52,165 nt of DNA from Halorhodospira abdelmalekii (lineage in GTDB: Bacteria > Pseudomonadota > Gammaproteobacteria > Nitrococcales > Halorhodospiraceae), in assembly GCF_016583625.1 (NCBI RefSeq), contig NZ_NRRN01000020.1, forward strand, positions 1-52,165, written 5' to 3'. Position numbers and translations under genes: made by a program. How positions within the stretch are numbered: position 1 is the stretch's first letter; each line of letters starts with the position of its first letter. Below the pieces are notes generated by a model that did not search any database, was not told the origin of the DNA, and worked only from the letters and a program-made list of their open reading frames with translations. Of the stretch, positions 7,338 to 16,126 are shown one piece after another.

Positions 7338-8285
7338 TCAGTGCGCCCAGGCGTGTAGATCCTCACCCGGGATCACGAAGACGCCGTGGCCGCCGCGCTC
7401 AAACTCCACCCAGACCGCCGGCAGACCGGGGAAGGCCGCTTGCAACGCGCGTTCACTGTCGCCGACCTCAATGACTAAAAGGCCATCATGGCTTAAGCGC
7501 CGTGGCGCCTCGGCGAGCAATCGCCGGACCACGTCGAGACCATCGGCGCCAGCGGCAAGCGCAGCGTGCGGCTCATGGTGGTACTCAGGCGGCAACGCCG
7601 CCATCGCCGCGGCATCGACGTAGGGCGGATTGCTGACGATCAGTTGATAGGCCGCTCCCTCCGGAACGGCCTCGAAGAGATCAGAGCAGATAAGATCTAC
7701 CCGTTGCTGCAGGCCGTGGCGGTGGCGATTGAGGGCGGCAACCTCAAGCGCTGCACTGCAGTTATCAACGGCATCAATATGCGCCTCAGGAAAGGCGTAG
7801 GCGCAAGCGATCGCGATGCACCCCGACCCGGTGCCGATCTCCAGAATCCGCTCAACGGCAGCGGGCTCAAGCCACGGCCCAAACCCCGCTTCGATCAGTT
7901 CTGCGATCGGCGAGCGGGGGATCAAAACCCGCCGATCGACATGGAAAGGCAGGCCGGCGAAGTGAATCTCGCCAGTCAGATAGGGCAACGGAATCCGCTC
8001 CTCGATACGCCGACGCACCAGCGCCATGACGGCGATACGTTCACGGCGCGTCAGACGGGAGCCCCAGTAGAGATCAGGCAGCTCGGGAGGCAAGCTGAGG
8101 GCGTGCAACGCCAACGCAGCGGCCTCATCTATGGCGTTATCGGTGCCATGGCCAAAGTGCAATCCGGCCTCATTGAAGCGACTGGCGGCAAACCGAACGA
8201 TATCGCGCAGCGTTACGATCCCAGCGGGGGGCTGATCAACCGGCTCGTGCACCGTAGCCTCCTCTTCCTCTGTTGTTGTTACCAT
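7338..8285 (-). CDS. prmB: PrmB, ribosomal protein L3 glutamine N5-methyltransferase
   Basis: A SAM-dependent methyltransferase of 315 residues that methylates a glutamine of ribosomal protein L3 during assembly. Motif I is EIGTGSGCIAIA (149-160) and the glutamine-binding motif NPPY is at 219-222. The stretch VLIPRSPIAELIE (from 120) and the Asp/Leu-rich helical N-terminal domain fit PrmB rather than the release-factor enzyme PrmC, which normally reads VPRPETE there. The target L3 encoded at 29857-30507 keeps the [10 protein letters not shown] loop. The ATG at 8285 is the longest start; the first 20 residues are Glu/Thr-rich and not conserved in the family. Confidence 0.9.
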   Translation of the reverse strand: MVTTTEEEEATVHEPVDQPPAGIVTLRDIVRFAASRFNEAGLHFGHGTDNAIDEAAALALHALSLPPELPDLYWGSRLTRRERIAVMALVRRRIEERIPLPYLTGEIHFAGLPFHVDRRVLIPRSPIAELIEAGFGPWLEPAAVERILEIGTGSGCIAIACAYAFPEAHIDAVDNCSAALEVAALNRHRHGLQQRVDLICSDLFEAVPEGAAYQLIVSNPPYVDAAAMAALPPEYHHEPHAALAAGADGLDVVRRLLAEAPRRLSHDGLLVIEVGDSERALQAAFPGLPAVWVEFERGGHGVFVIPGEDLHAWAH

Positions 8286-8477
8286 TCAGCCCCGGTCGCC
8301 CGCAACACACCAACCACCCGTAAATCAAGCGGACAGCAGGATCTCCGTGGGAGGGAGCATGAACACTTACCTGTTGTTGAGCTTAATTCGTTGAGTTAAA
8401 GAAACCGGAACCATCATCCGGGTGCGACCCTATAGAGCCCCCACCCCAGTGGCGCTGTGCAGGAAGGCCCCGGTAAG

Positions 8478-9200
8478 ATGGAGGCCGACCTTAACCTGAA
8501 CACGCAGTCGTCGAAGGCTCCTATGACGCGCAAACGGGCCCGCATCTTACTATGGACGGCGTTGGCAGTCGCAGCGGTCGTTGCGGCGCTCGCCAGCTTG
8601 TGGCTGGTGATCTACACCATCGGCGCCCCCGCTTCGCCGCCGGAGATTCGCGGCACCTACCTTGAGGAGGGGCGCCCGATTGCCGATTTCGAACTCACCG
8701 ATCATGACGGTAGGCCCTTCACTCCGGAGCGCCTGAGCGGTCAATGGTCGCTGCTAACCTTTGGCTACACCGGCTGTACCGACGCCACCCCCGAGATGCT
8801 TGAGCTGCTCACCTTCACCCATCGCCTACTGGAGGAGACCCGTGTGGCGAGGCGGCTGCAGTTGGTACTGATCAGTGTCGATAGTCAGCACGATACGCCG
8901 CCACGGCTCGCCGACTACGCACCCCGCTTTCACGACGAGCTGATCGCCCTGACCGGGGAACCCGAGCAGATCTCAACCCTAGCGCAAAGCCTCGGCATCC
9001 GCTATACCCCGATCGATGGCAATGGCGCCCCAGCCTACCGTATTGAACCCGTAGCCACCGTGCTGCTGATCGACCCACGCGGGCGCCTGTTGGCTCTCTT
9101 TCGTCCGCCACACCACCCGCAGCTGCTTGCCGAGGACCTCTATGAGTTGGCGCAATATCACCGTCGGCAGCAGTGGATCGAACGGCTCGCACCACCTTAG
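8478..9200 (+). CDS. SCO1/SenC-like thioredoxin-fold protein lacking copper ligands
   Basis: Membrane-anchored (signal anchor RILLWTALAVAAVVAALASL, then a periplasmic thioredoxin-like domain), like the SCO copper chaperones for cytochrome oxidase. The fold markers are present: IADFELTDHDGRPFTPERLSG, TFGYTGCTD, LISVDSQHDTP and LLIDPRGRL. However, the CPxxC copper motif is reduced to C100-T-D-A-T104 and the ligand histidine of the usual DHSA segment is replaced (EPVA). The protein therefore probably cannot bind copper as SCO1 does. Starts at 8457 (GTG), 8478 and 8523 (ATG with GAAGG upstream) are all possible. It is followed after 15 bp by psd, so the two are probably co-transcribed. Confidence 0.8.
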   Translation: MEADLNLNTQSSKAPMTRKRARILLWTALAVAAVVAALASLWLVIYTIGAPASPPEIRGTYLEEGRPIADFELTDHDGRPFTPERLSGQWSLLTFGYTGCTDATPEMLELLTFTHRLLEETRVARRLQLVLISVDSQHDTPPRLADYAPRFHDELIALTGEPEQISTLAQSLGIRYTPIDGNGAPAYRIEPVATVLLIDPRGRLLALFRPPHHPQLLAEDLYELAQYHRRQQWIERLAPP

Positions 9201-9215
9201 ACCAGACCAGACTCC

Positions 9216-10121
9216 ATGACCACCACACCCACGCCACCCCGCATCGGTGCCTCCGAACCGGCAGCGAGCCTCTTCGACCACCTGCGCGCAGCGGGCCACC
9301 GTCTGATGCCGACCCATGCGCTCTCGCGCCTGACCTACCACGTCGCACGCGCCCGCGCGCCCTGGTTCAAAGACCGGCTCAACCGCTTCTTTGCCGAGCG
9401 CTACGCGCTCGATCTTACCCAGTCCGAACTCGACGACCCGTGCGCCTACTCTTCGCTCAATGCCCTCTTTACCCGCGCCCTACGACCCGGCGCCCGGCCG
9501 TTACCGGACGACCCCACGGCGATCATCAGCCCATGTGATGGCACCATCAGCGCCATCGGCACCCTATCCGCGGGGCGGATGATTCAGGCGAAGGGGATCG
9601 ACTATGCCGCTAGCGAGCTGCTCGGCGCCCTCTACGATGAGTGCTTTGCGGACGGCCACTTCGCCACCATCTACCTCTCGCCGCACGACTACCATCGTTT
9701 TCACGCCCCGATCGGCGGGCGGCTGCGCTGCACCCAGCAGATCCCCGGGCGCCTGCTCACGGTGGCACCGCCGGCGGTGCGCTCCATCCGCGGCCTCTTT
9801 TTGCGCAACGAACGCTTGGTGACGCGCTGGCAGACCGCGCTCGGCCCCGTCGCCCTAGTCGCCGTCGGTGCGGTCAATGTCGGCTCCATCACCACGGTGT
9901 GGTCCGAAGAGGGCACTCCTCTCCCCCGCGGGCAGCTCCGCCACTACGGCGAAAACGGCCCAGCTTTCGAACGCGGTGCTGAGATCGGCCGCTTCAACCT
10001 CGGCTCCACGATCATCGTCCTCTTCCCTGCCGGATCGATCACATGGACAGATGGGCTCAACAGTGGAGACCGGATTCGGATGGGCGAGTGGCTCGGCACC
10101 CACCCGGGTGGCACTGCCTGA
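9216..10121 (+). CDS. psd: Phosphatidylserine decarboxylase proenzyme
   Basis: This inner-membrane, pyruvoyl-dependent enzyme converts phosphatidylserine to phosphatidylethanolamine. The 301-residue proenzyme keeps the self-cleavage site LGST (262-265), where Ser264 becomes the pyruvoyl group, and the likely cleavage triad Asp108 (SPCDG), His163 (DYHRFH) and Ser264. Length and motifs fit the bacterial type I enzyme. It lies 15 bp after the SCO-like gene and converges on a PmtA-like methyltransferase whose likely substrate is the product of this enzyme. Confidence 0.95.
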   Translation: MTTTPTPPRIGASEPAASLFDHLRAAGHRLMPTHALSRLTYHVARARAPWFKDRLNRFFAERYALDLTQSELDDPCAYSSLNALFTRALRPGARPLPDDPTAIISPCDGTISAIGTLSAGRMIQAKGIDYAASELLGALYDECFADGHFATIYLSPHDYHRFHAPIGGRLRCTQQIPGRLLTVAPPAVRSIRGLFLRNERLVTRWQTALGPVALVAVGAVNVGSITTVWSEEGTPLPRGQLRHYGENGPAFERGAEIGRFNLGSTIIVLFPAGSITWTDGLNSGDRIRMGEWLGTHPGGTA

Positions 10122-10145
10122 TGCAGCGGGCGCTGGGCGAAGGCG

Positions 10146-10802
10146 CTAGGAGGCCGTCGCGGAGCTCGCTTCATCCCCATCGGCTGACGCATTGCGGTAG
10201 TGGACCAACTTCCAGTAGCCAAAGAGGTTGGTCGGATAGACCCCGATGCGGTGGAAGTCGGGCCGCTCAGGCAAGGCGCTGAGCTCCATATCGGGGCGAA
10301 AACCGAGCAGTTTAGAGAGCGGTTTGAGGGTTTGTTCGAATTTACGCAGCAACCGATGCTCCGAAGCGAAGTGGTTGACGATAAAGATCTCCCCGCCGGG
10401 GCGACAGACGCGCTGAACCTCGGTGATAAAACGGTCCGGGTTCGGTACGACGGAGGCCACATACATGGCCACGACGACATCGAAGCTGTCATCCTCCAAT
10501 TCCAACGCCTCGGCGTCCATCTCGTAGAGTCCCTCGACAAACTCCAAGCCATGCTCGGCGACCCGCCGCCGTGCAATATCGAGCATATCCGGGCTAACAT
10601 CGACGCCGACGACCGTGACATCGGGGCGATAGTCCGGCAGCGAGATGCCAGTCCCGACTCCGACCTCAAGGATACGTCGCCCCGGCCGCTCGTTCAGATA
10701 CTGCATGGTCAGCTTGCGCCCCGGCGCAAAAACAGGGCCAAAGACCCGATCGTAGTAACGCGCATAACGCCGATAGGCACTGCGGATCGACGACAGATCC
10801 AT
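10146..10802 (-). CDS. PmtA-like phosphatidylethanolamine N-methyltransferase (probable)
   Basis: A 218-residue class I SAM methyltransferase with motif I EVGVGTGISLPDY (from 46), acidic residue at VVGVDVSPDML, and PGGEIFIVNHF. The N-terminus AYRRYARYYDRVFGPVFAPGR, followed by GVGTGISLP, closely resembles the Rhodobacter-type PmtA, which methylates phosphatidylethanolamine stepwise to phosphatidylcholine. Facing psd supports that substrate. The ATG at 10802 is chosen over a GTG at 10826 because AGGGAG lies 6 bp upstream of it. A ubiquinone or menaquinone UbiE-type methyltransferase is the main alternative. Confidence 0.72.
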   Translation of the reverse strand: MDLSSIRSAYRRYARYYDRVFGPVFAPGRKLTMQYLNERPGRRILEVGVGTGISLPDYRPDVTVVGVDVSPDMLDIARRRVAEHGLEFVEGLYEMDAEALELEDDSFDVVVAMYVASVVPNPDRFITEVQRVCRPGGEIFIVNHFASEHRLLRKFEQTLKPLSKLLGFRPDMELSALPERPDFHRIGVYPTNLFGYWKLVHYRNASADGDEASSATAS

Positions 10803-10890
10803 TCCTCTCTCCCTTAATCCACCCACAAGACCACTCGCTCACCGGCGAATGGGCACGTGATATCAAACGGCCTACTGCGGTTGCGACACC

Positions 10891-12171
10891 CTACTGAGCC
10901 GTTGCGCGCAGCGCCTCAGCGAAGGCCTCAACCGCGCGGTCAAGCTCTTCGCGCTGAATGATCAGCGGCGGCAGCCAACGGACGATCTGACCCTGCGGGC
11001 CGCAGCGAATCATGATCACCCCCCGCTCCTCCATCGCCCGCAGCACCCGGGCCGCGCGCTCACCGTCCGGCGCCCCAGCGGCATCGACGAGCTCAGTGCC
11101 GAGCATCAACCCACGTCCCTGCACACTGTGAATGGCCGGCTCCTCTTGCTGCAACGCTTCGAGTTGCGTGCGCAGGTGCGCCCCCTGAACGCGAGCATTC
11201 TCCACCAGGTTCTCTTCGTCGATGACCTCCAGGGTCGCGAGCGCAGCGGCACAGGCTACGGCATTCCCACCGTACGTCCCGCCCTGCGAACCGGGCCAAC
11301 CGCGGCTCATCAGCTCTTCCGTCGCGCCGAAGGCCGAGAGCGGGAAGCCGCTCGCCAAGCCCTTCGCGGTGATGACGATATCGGGCTGAACTTCATCTTG
11401 CGCATGGGCCCAGAAGGTGCCGGTACGGCCGTAACCGCTCTGCACCTCATCGGCAATCAGCAGCATACCGTGTCGATCGGCGCGCTCCCGCAACCCCTGC
11501 AGGAAGCGCCGTCCGGCCGGGATGTAGCCAGACTCCCCCTGCACCGGCTCGACAAAGAAGGCCGCCGACTCGGCCGGCAACGACTGTGTAGCCAGGATAT
11601 GATCGAGCTCGCGCAGACAGAAATCGACTGCGGCCTCTTCGCTCCAGCCGTAGCGCACGGCGTTCGGGAAGGGGGCCACCACCACGCCGCCCATCATCGG
11701 TTGGACGCCGGCGCGCAGCCCAACGCTCGAGGTCGTCATCGACAACGAGCCCATGGTGCGGCCGTGGAAACCGCCTTGAAAGACGATCATATTCGGTCGT
11801 CCAGTCGCCTGCCGGGCTAACCGCAACGCCGCCTCACAGGCCTCGGTACCGGCGTTGGAGAAGAAGAGACGATCGATCGGCCCCGGCATCCGCTCACCGA
11901 GGCGCTCGGCCAACTTGAGCAGGCCCGGGTGGCGAACGATGGCGTACTGCCCGTGAATCAAGCTTGCGACTTGGCGCTGCGCGGCCTCGACCACCTTCGG
12001 GTGGCAGTGACCGGTCGCCGTCACCCCGATCCCGGAGGTCATATCGAGGTAGCGGGTGCCGTCGCTGCCGATGAGATAGGCCCCCTCGCCCCGCTCGGCG
12101 ACCACTCCGCTCGAGGTCTTAAGCAGCGGTGAGAGCTGCCCCTGCCCGGTGCTGCGCTGTGCACTGTTCAT
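10891..12171 (-). CDS. Class III PLP-dependent aminotransferase (GabT/ArgD-like)
   Basis: A 426-residue fold-type I aminotransferase. It has the phosphate-binding SNAGTEA (105-111), the Asp that contacts the pyridine nitrogen (D241 in IADEVQSGYGRTG) and the Schiff-base lysine K270 in ITAKGLASGFPLSA. Relatives act on 4-aminobutyrate, 5-aminovalerate, acetylornithine or taurine; the sequence ADEVQSG.GRTG.FWA is closest to the GabT group, but the substrate cannot be fixed. No succinate-semialdehyde dehydrogenase or arginine gene is adjacent. It does not look like EctB, as no ectA or ectC flanks it. It is followed on the same strand by the PmtA-like gene after 88 bp. Confidence 0.82.
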   Translation of the reverse strand: MNSAQRSTGQGQLSPLLKTSSGVVAERGEGAYLIGSDGTRYLDMTSGIGVTATGHCHPKVVEAAQRQVASLIHGQYAIVRHPGLLKLAERLGERMPGPIDRLFFSNAGTEACEAALRLARQATGRPNMIVFQGGFHGRTMGSLSMTTSSVGLRAGVQPMMGGVVVAPFPNAVRYGWSEEAAVDFCLRELDHILATQSLPAESAAFFVEPVQGESGYIPAGRRFLQGLRERADRHGMLLIADEVQSGYGRTGTFWAHAQDEVQPDIVITAKGLASGFPLSAFGATEELMSRGWPGSQGGTYGGNAVACAAALATLEVIDEENLVENARVQGAHLRTQLEALQQEEPAIHSVQGRGLMLGTELVDAAGAPDGERAARVLRAMEERGVIMIRCGPQGQIVRWLPPLIIQREELDRAVEAFAEALRATAQ

Positions 12172-12213
12172 AGCTCTAACTCCTTCAACAGGGCGCGGCG
12201 CACCCCGGTTGGT

Positions 12214-13662
12214 TTATGACTGCTCGATCTGCTCAGCTGGCGCGGGAGCCGGCGCGCTACGGCTCGGCAACTCTCTAAGGTCGATCCCCGCACCCAACTC
12301 CGGGGTCGCCACCTCGGCTCCCTCGGCGCGCAGCGCTTCGGCCAAATCGTCCATGCCGCCGGCCTCGCCATGGACCAGCGCAACCTGCGGGCGTGTCTTG
12401 AAGGCCTGATACCAGGCGATCAGCTCGCTGCGCCCGGCGTGGGCTGAGAGACCACCAACGGTGTGCACTTTGGCGCCGACGCGAACGCTCTCACCCCATA
12501 GCGTCAACTCACGCGCACCGTCGACCAGGGCGCGCCCCGGTGTCCCCTGCGCCTGGAAACCGACGATGATGACGTGGCTGGTGCTGCGCCACAGGTTGTG
12601 CTTAAAGTGGTGGCGAATCCGCCCGCCATTGCACATCCCCGAGCCAGCGATGATCAACGCCCCGCTGCTGACCCGATTGATGGCCATGGAGTCCTCGGCG
12701 TGGGGGGTCAAGCGTAGATTCGGCAAATGAAAGGGGCTATTGCTGGGATCGGCGTAGAACTCGCTCGTCTCTTGATCGTAGAGGTGCTCATAGCGGGAGT
12801 AGACGTCGGTGGCATTGATCGCCATGGGGCTATCGAGAAAGACCGTCCACTCGTGCAGCCCCCACTCGCGGTAGAACTTGGCCAGGACGTAGAGCAGTTC
12901 CTGGGTGCGCCCGACTGCGAAGGCCGGCACCATAATGTTGCCGCGCGCTGCGCGTGCGCTACTGATGATCTCGCCAAGCTCCTCCCAAGTCTCCTCCCAG
13001 CTCCGGTGCTCGCGGTTGCCGTAGGTGCTCTCCATGACCACCAGATCGGCCTCGGTCGGACGCACTGGGTCTTGCAGGATCGGCGTATCGTCGCGCCCAA
13101 TATCGCCGCTAAAGACGACCTTACGCCGCTCATCGCCCTCCTCAAGCCACAGCTCGACGATTGCCGAACCGAGGATGTGGCCGGCGTCCTGCAGCCGGGC
13201 AACGATCCCCGGTGCGACTTGCCACGGTGCGTCGTAGTCGCAGCCGATGAAGAGTTCGACCGCCGCCTCGGCATCGGCCACGGTGTAGACAGGATCAACC
13301 GGCTCCTCGTGACGCCGCTGACGTTTTTTGCTCTCAATCGCTGCATCGCGCTCCGCCAGATAGGCCGAGTCACGCAGCAAGATATCGCACAACTCGACGC
13401 TGGCCTTGTGGGTGTAGACCGGGCCACGGTAGCCGACCTGTGCCAACAGCGGCAAGCGCCCAGAGTGATCGAGGTGGGCGTGGGTCAGGATGACCGCATC
13501 AATGGCGTCCGGATCGAAAGGGAAGGCGTCACGATTGCGCACCTCTTGGCTCTTACCGCCCTGGATCATGCCGCAGTCGACCAGAATCTGTCGCCCGGCG
13601 CAGCGGACCAAAAAACAGGAGCCGGTCACCTGCCGGGCCGCCCCTAGGAACTCCACGCGCAT
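12214..13662 (-). CDS. Metallo-beta-lactamase/beta-CASP RNA-specific nuclease
   Basis: A 482-residue enzyme of the CPSF73-like family (YSH1/TTHA0252 type), expected to cut RNA endo- or exonucleolytically in the cytoplasm. The zinc motif HAHLDHSG starts at residue 61. Later come GHILGSA, FSGDIGR, the beta-CASP motif A region VVMESTYGNREH, IIAGSGMCNGGR and the terminal SAHAGRSEL. The ATG at 13662 has AAAGGAGG 5 bp upstream and is preferred to the ATG at 13680. It lies 42 bp upstream of the aminotransferase gene and 68 bp downstream of the dehydrogenase gene, all on one strand. Confidence 0.9.
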   Translation of the reverse strand: MRVEFLGAARQVTGSCFLVRCAGRQILVDCGMIQGGKSQEVRNRDAFPFDPDAIDAVILTHAHLDHSGRLPLLAQVGYRGPVYTHKASVELCDILLRDSAYLAERDAAIESKKRQRRHEEPVDPVYTVADAEAAVELFIGCDYDAPWQVAPGIVARLQDAGHILGSAIVELWLEEGDERRKVVFSGDIGRDDTPILQDPVRPTEADLVVMESTYGNREHRSWEETWEELGEIISSARAARGNIMVPAFAVGRTQELLYVLAKFYREWGLHEWTVFLDSPMAINATDVYSRYEHLYDQETSEFYADPSNSPFHLPNLRLTPHAEDSMAINRVSSGALIIAGSGMCNGGRIRHHFKHNLWRSTSHVIIVGFQAQGTPGRALVDGARELTLWGESVRVGAKVHTVGGLSAHAGRSELIAWYQAFKTRPQVALVHGEAGGMDDLAEALRAEGAEVATPELGAGIDLRELPSRSAPAPAPAEQIEQS

Positions 13663-13730
13663 CGCGCCTCCTTTATTCATCGGGCCTCACGGAGCCTCAT
13701 CGCAGCAGTTTCATCTCACCCACCTCAACT

Positions 13731-14924
13731 CTATTGGCACTCGCTGAGCCGCTGCGCAATAGCGGCACCGACTTTCGAGCAGGCACGTCCCGCCATCCCG
13801 TGCTCGGCCAAGTCAGCAGCCACCACCTCGCGCAGGGCTGCAGCCGCGCGCGCAGCGGCGGCATCACGCTGGCCCAGCCACTCCAGCATCGCTGCCGCAG
13901 TGAGTAGCATAGCCGCCGGATGGGCCTGATCGCGACCGGCGATATCCGGGGCACTGCCGTGAGTCGGCTCAAAGAGCGGTGGGACCGCCGGATCACTCGG
14001 GTTAAGGTTCGCCGATGGCGCCACGCCCATACCGCCGGCGAGAACCGCAGCCAAATCGGTGAGGATATCGCCGTGCAGGTTGCTCGCCACGATCACATCG
14101 AAGATCCACGGCTGTGTGACCATCTTCATGCAGCAGGCATCGACCAGCTCGTGGTGTGTCGCGATATCGCGATACTCGCTCGCCACTTCGGCGAAGACCT
14201 CGGTCCACAGTTCACCGGCGTAGCGCACCGCATTGCGTTTGGTCACCACGCAGACCGCCGCTTCGGCCTCGGCACCCGCACCGAACGGGAAGGTCTTGGC
14301 CACGCGCAGCCCCTGACGCCGCTCAGCGGCGCGCGCCCGCGCGCGTTCGAAGGCGTGGCGAATGATGCGCTCAGTAGCAGCGCGGGTAAAGACCTCGAGC
14401 TGGGTCGCCGTCTCCCGCGCGCTGCCACGCGCTAACCGCCCGCCTTGATCGACGTACTCTCCCTCGCTATTTTCGCGAATGACCAAAAGGTCAGTCTGCG
14501 CAACCCGTGGGTCGGCAAGATACTGCGGCGCACCGGCCATCGGCACGGCCGGGCGCTCACAGGCCCACAGATCGAGCCCCTTACGCATCGCCAACAGTGG
14601 CTCTAAGGAGACACCATCGGGCAGCCGGTAGCGCTGTGGGTGGCTAACCGGCCCTGGATCGCCGAGCGCCCCGAGCAGCAAGGCGTCGTAGCCGCTCAGC
14701 TGCTGTTGCCAGTCACTCGGCATCATCGCACCGTGCGCCTCGTGCCAGGCGTGTGACGGCCACGGCAGTTCGGTCAGTGCCAGCGCCACCGCCCCGGAGG
14801 CGTGCAGCGCCTCCAGGGCCTGCCGAGTCGCTGCAACGACCTCGGGGCCGATGCCGTCCCCTGGCATGACCGCGATGCGCCAGGAGCGCCCCACATCGTC
14901 AGGGGAGGAGGTGTTTGACGGCAT
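13731..14924 (-). CDS. Beta-decarboxylating dehydrogenase, tartrate/D-malate (TtuC/DmlA) or isopropylmalate type
   Basis: A 397-residue member of the isocitrate/isopropylmalate dehydrogenase family, NAD(P)- and Mg-dependent. The N-terminal [14 protein letters not shown], the catalytic [13 protein letters not shown], the Lys/Asp region [30 protein letters not shown] and the cofactor loop [16 protein letters not shown] are all there. The SEGEY segment and VTKRNAVRY are more like tartrate/D-malate dehydrogenases than LeuB (no leuCD nearby), and the protein lacks the ICD phosphorylation-site sequence. The ATG at 14924 has GAGGAG 5 bp upstream, inside the last codons of mdh; the reading frames overlap by 26 bp. 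Confidence 0.75.
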   Translation of the reverse strand: MPSNTSSPDDVGRSWRIAVMPGDGIGPEVVAATRQALEALHASGAVALALTELPWPSHAWHEAHGAMMPSDWQQQLSGYDALLLGALGDPGPVSHPQRYRLPDGVSLEPLLAMRKGLDLWACERPAVPMAGAPQYLADPRVAQTDLLVIRENSEGEYVDQGGRLARGSARETATQLEVFTRAATERIIRHAFERARARAAERRQGLRVAKTFPFGAGAEAEAAVCVVTKRNAVRYAGELWTEVFAEVASEYRDIATHHELVDACCMKMVTQPWIFDVIVASNLHGDILTDLAAVLAGGMGVAPSANLNPSDPAVPPLFEPTHGSAPDIAGRDQAHPAAMLLTAAAMLEWLGQRDAAAARAAAALREVVAADLAEHGMAGRACSKVGAAIAQRLSECQ

Positions 14925-15879
14925 CCCGCTCCTCGCGCAGTTCGGCGGCGGTACGATCCATACGCTCACGACTGAATGCATCGATCGTTAAGCCAGTGAC
15001 GATCTGATAGTCGCCTCCGCTGCAGGTTGTCGGGAAGGAGTAGATCAGCCCCGGCTCGATGTCGTAGCTGCCATCGGAGGGGACCGCCATGCTTGTCCAG
15101 TCGTCGGCCGGTGTACCGAGCGCCCAGTCACGAATGTGATCGATCGCAGCACCCGCAGCCGAGGCCGCGCTTGAGGCCCCGCGCGCCTGGATGATCGCCG
15201 CTCCACGCTGCTGCACGGTCGGGATAAAGTCGCTCTCAATCCACGCGGCATCGACCTTCTCTCGCGCCGGCTCACCGGCAACTAAGCAGTGGCTGAGATC
15301 GGGATACTGGGTCGCGGAGTGGTTGCCCCAAACGGCCAGCTTGCGAATATCACGGCTATGCACCCCGACCTTCATGGCCAACTGCGCCAGTGCCCGATTG
15401 TGGTCGAGCCGCGTCATTGCGGTGAAGGCGCGCGGGTCGAGATCGGGCGCGTTCTGTTGGGTGATTAAGGCGTTGGTGTTGGCAGGATTGCCGACCGCCA
15501 GCACCTTCACGCTGCGTCGTGCGACCCGATTCAGCGCCTGACCCTGAGCAGAGAAGATCGCTGCATTGGCCTCGAGCAAATCCTTGCGCTCCATCCCGGG
15601 ACCACGTGGCTTCGCACCGACGAGCAAGACGTAGTCGGCATCGGCGAAAGCCTCATCAGCCTGTGCTGTGGCGTGGATCTCGGCGAGCAGCGGGAAGGCA
15701 CAGTCGTTGAGCTCCATAACGACGCCCTTCAAGGCATCCTGCGCCTCCGGGATCTCAAGCAGCTGCAAGATAACCGGCTGATCCTTGCCAAGCATCTCCC
15801 CTGCAGCGATACGAAACAGTAAGCTATAGCCGATCTGCCCGGCTGCTCCGGTGACTGCTACACGCACGGGTGCCTTCAT
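14899..15879 (-). CDS. mdh: Malate dehydrogenase
   Basis: NAD-dependent malate dehydrogenase of the 326-residue cytosolic-type group found in many beta- and gammaproteobacteria. It interconverts malate and oxaloacetate in the TCA cycle. Seen are the Rossmann loop GAAGQIG (11-17), the NAD-selecting LLEIPEAQ (40-47), the mobile substrate loop with Arg92 and Arg98 (PRGPGMER) and the catalytic pair in TRLDHNR and [11 protein letters not shown] (His187). It is the first gene of a pair with the beta-decarboxylating dehydrogenase. An extended -10 motif lies about 160 bp upstream. Confidence 0.95.
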   Translation of the reverse strand: MKAPVRVAVTGAAGQIGYSLLFRIAAGEMLGKDQPVILQLLEIPEAQDALKGVVMELNDCAFPLLAEIHATAQADEAFADADYVLLVGAKPRGPGMERKDLLEANAAIFSAQGQALNRVARRSVKVLAVGNPANTNALITQQNAPDLDPRAFTAMTRLDHNRALAQLAMKVGVHSRDIRKLAVWGNHSATQYPDLSHCLVAGEPAREKVDAAWIESDFIPTVQQRGAAIIQARGASSAASAAGAAIDHIRDWALGTPADDWTSMAVPSDGSYDIEPGLIYSFPTTCSGGDYQIVTGLTIDAFSRERMDRTAAELREERDAVKHLLP

Positions 15880-16041
15880 AGTCCTCTCCTGTCAGTCGAT
15901 TGGCGAATCGCCCTGGCGGCGGTTCGCTCCGTTCGTTCCGCACTGGCCGTCTCCCCCCTTTCGCCGTACGCGCGCTCAAGCGCTTTACACGGGTCAGGGG
16001 AAGAACGCTCCGAACACCCTCTAACGGTGCCGCGGTGCCCA

Positions 16042-16050
16042 ATTGTAGCA
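16042..16050 (-). promoter_or_regulatory. Possible extended -10 promoter of mdh
   Basis: On the minus strand TGC-TACAAT, i.e. a TGn extension directly before a 5/6 match to TATAAT. No good -35 is seen, which extended -10 promoters do not require. Transcription would begin near 16035, giving an mdh leader of about 155 nt (15880-16035) with no obvious reading frame. Confidence 0.4.
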
Positions 16051-16126
16051 AACCCGCTGCGGCATAAGCCCCGACGCCCCATCCCCAGCTCCGCTCGTGA
16101 GCATGCTGGAATTGAAAGCACAGCGA

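Noticed and set aside
8386-8415. TTGTTG...TAAAGA as a promoter for the SCO-like gene
   Set aside because: The -10 match is only 3/6; not reported as a feature.
10891-12171. Aminotransferase as EctB of ectoine synthesis
   Set aside because: No ectA or ectC flanks it, and its motifs fit the GabT/ArgD group generally.
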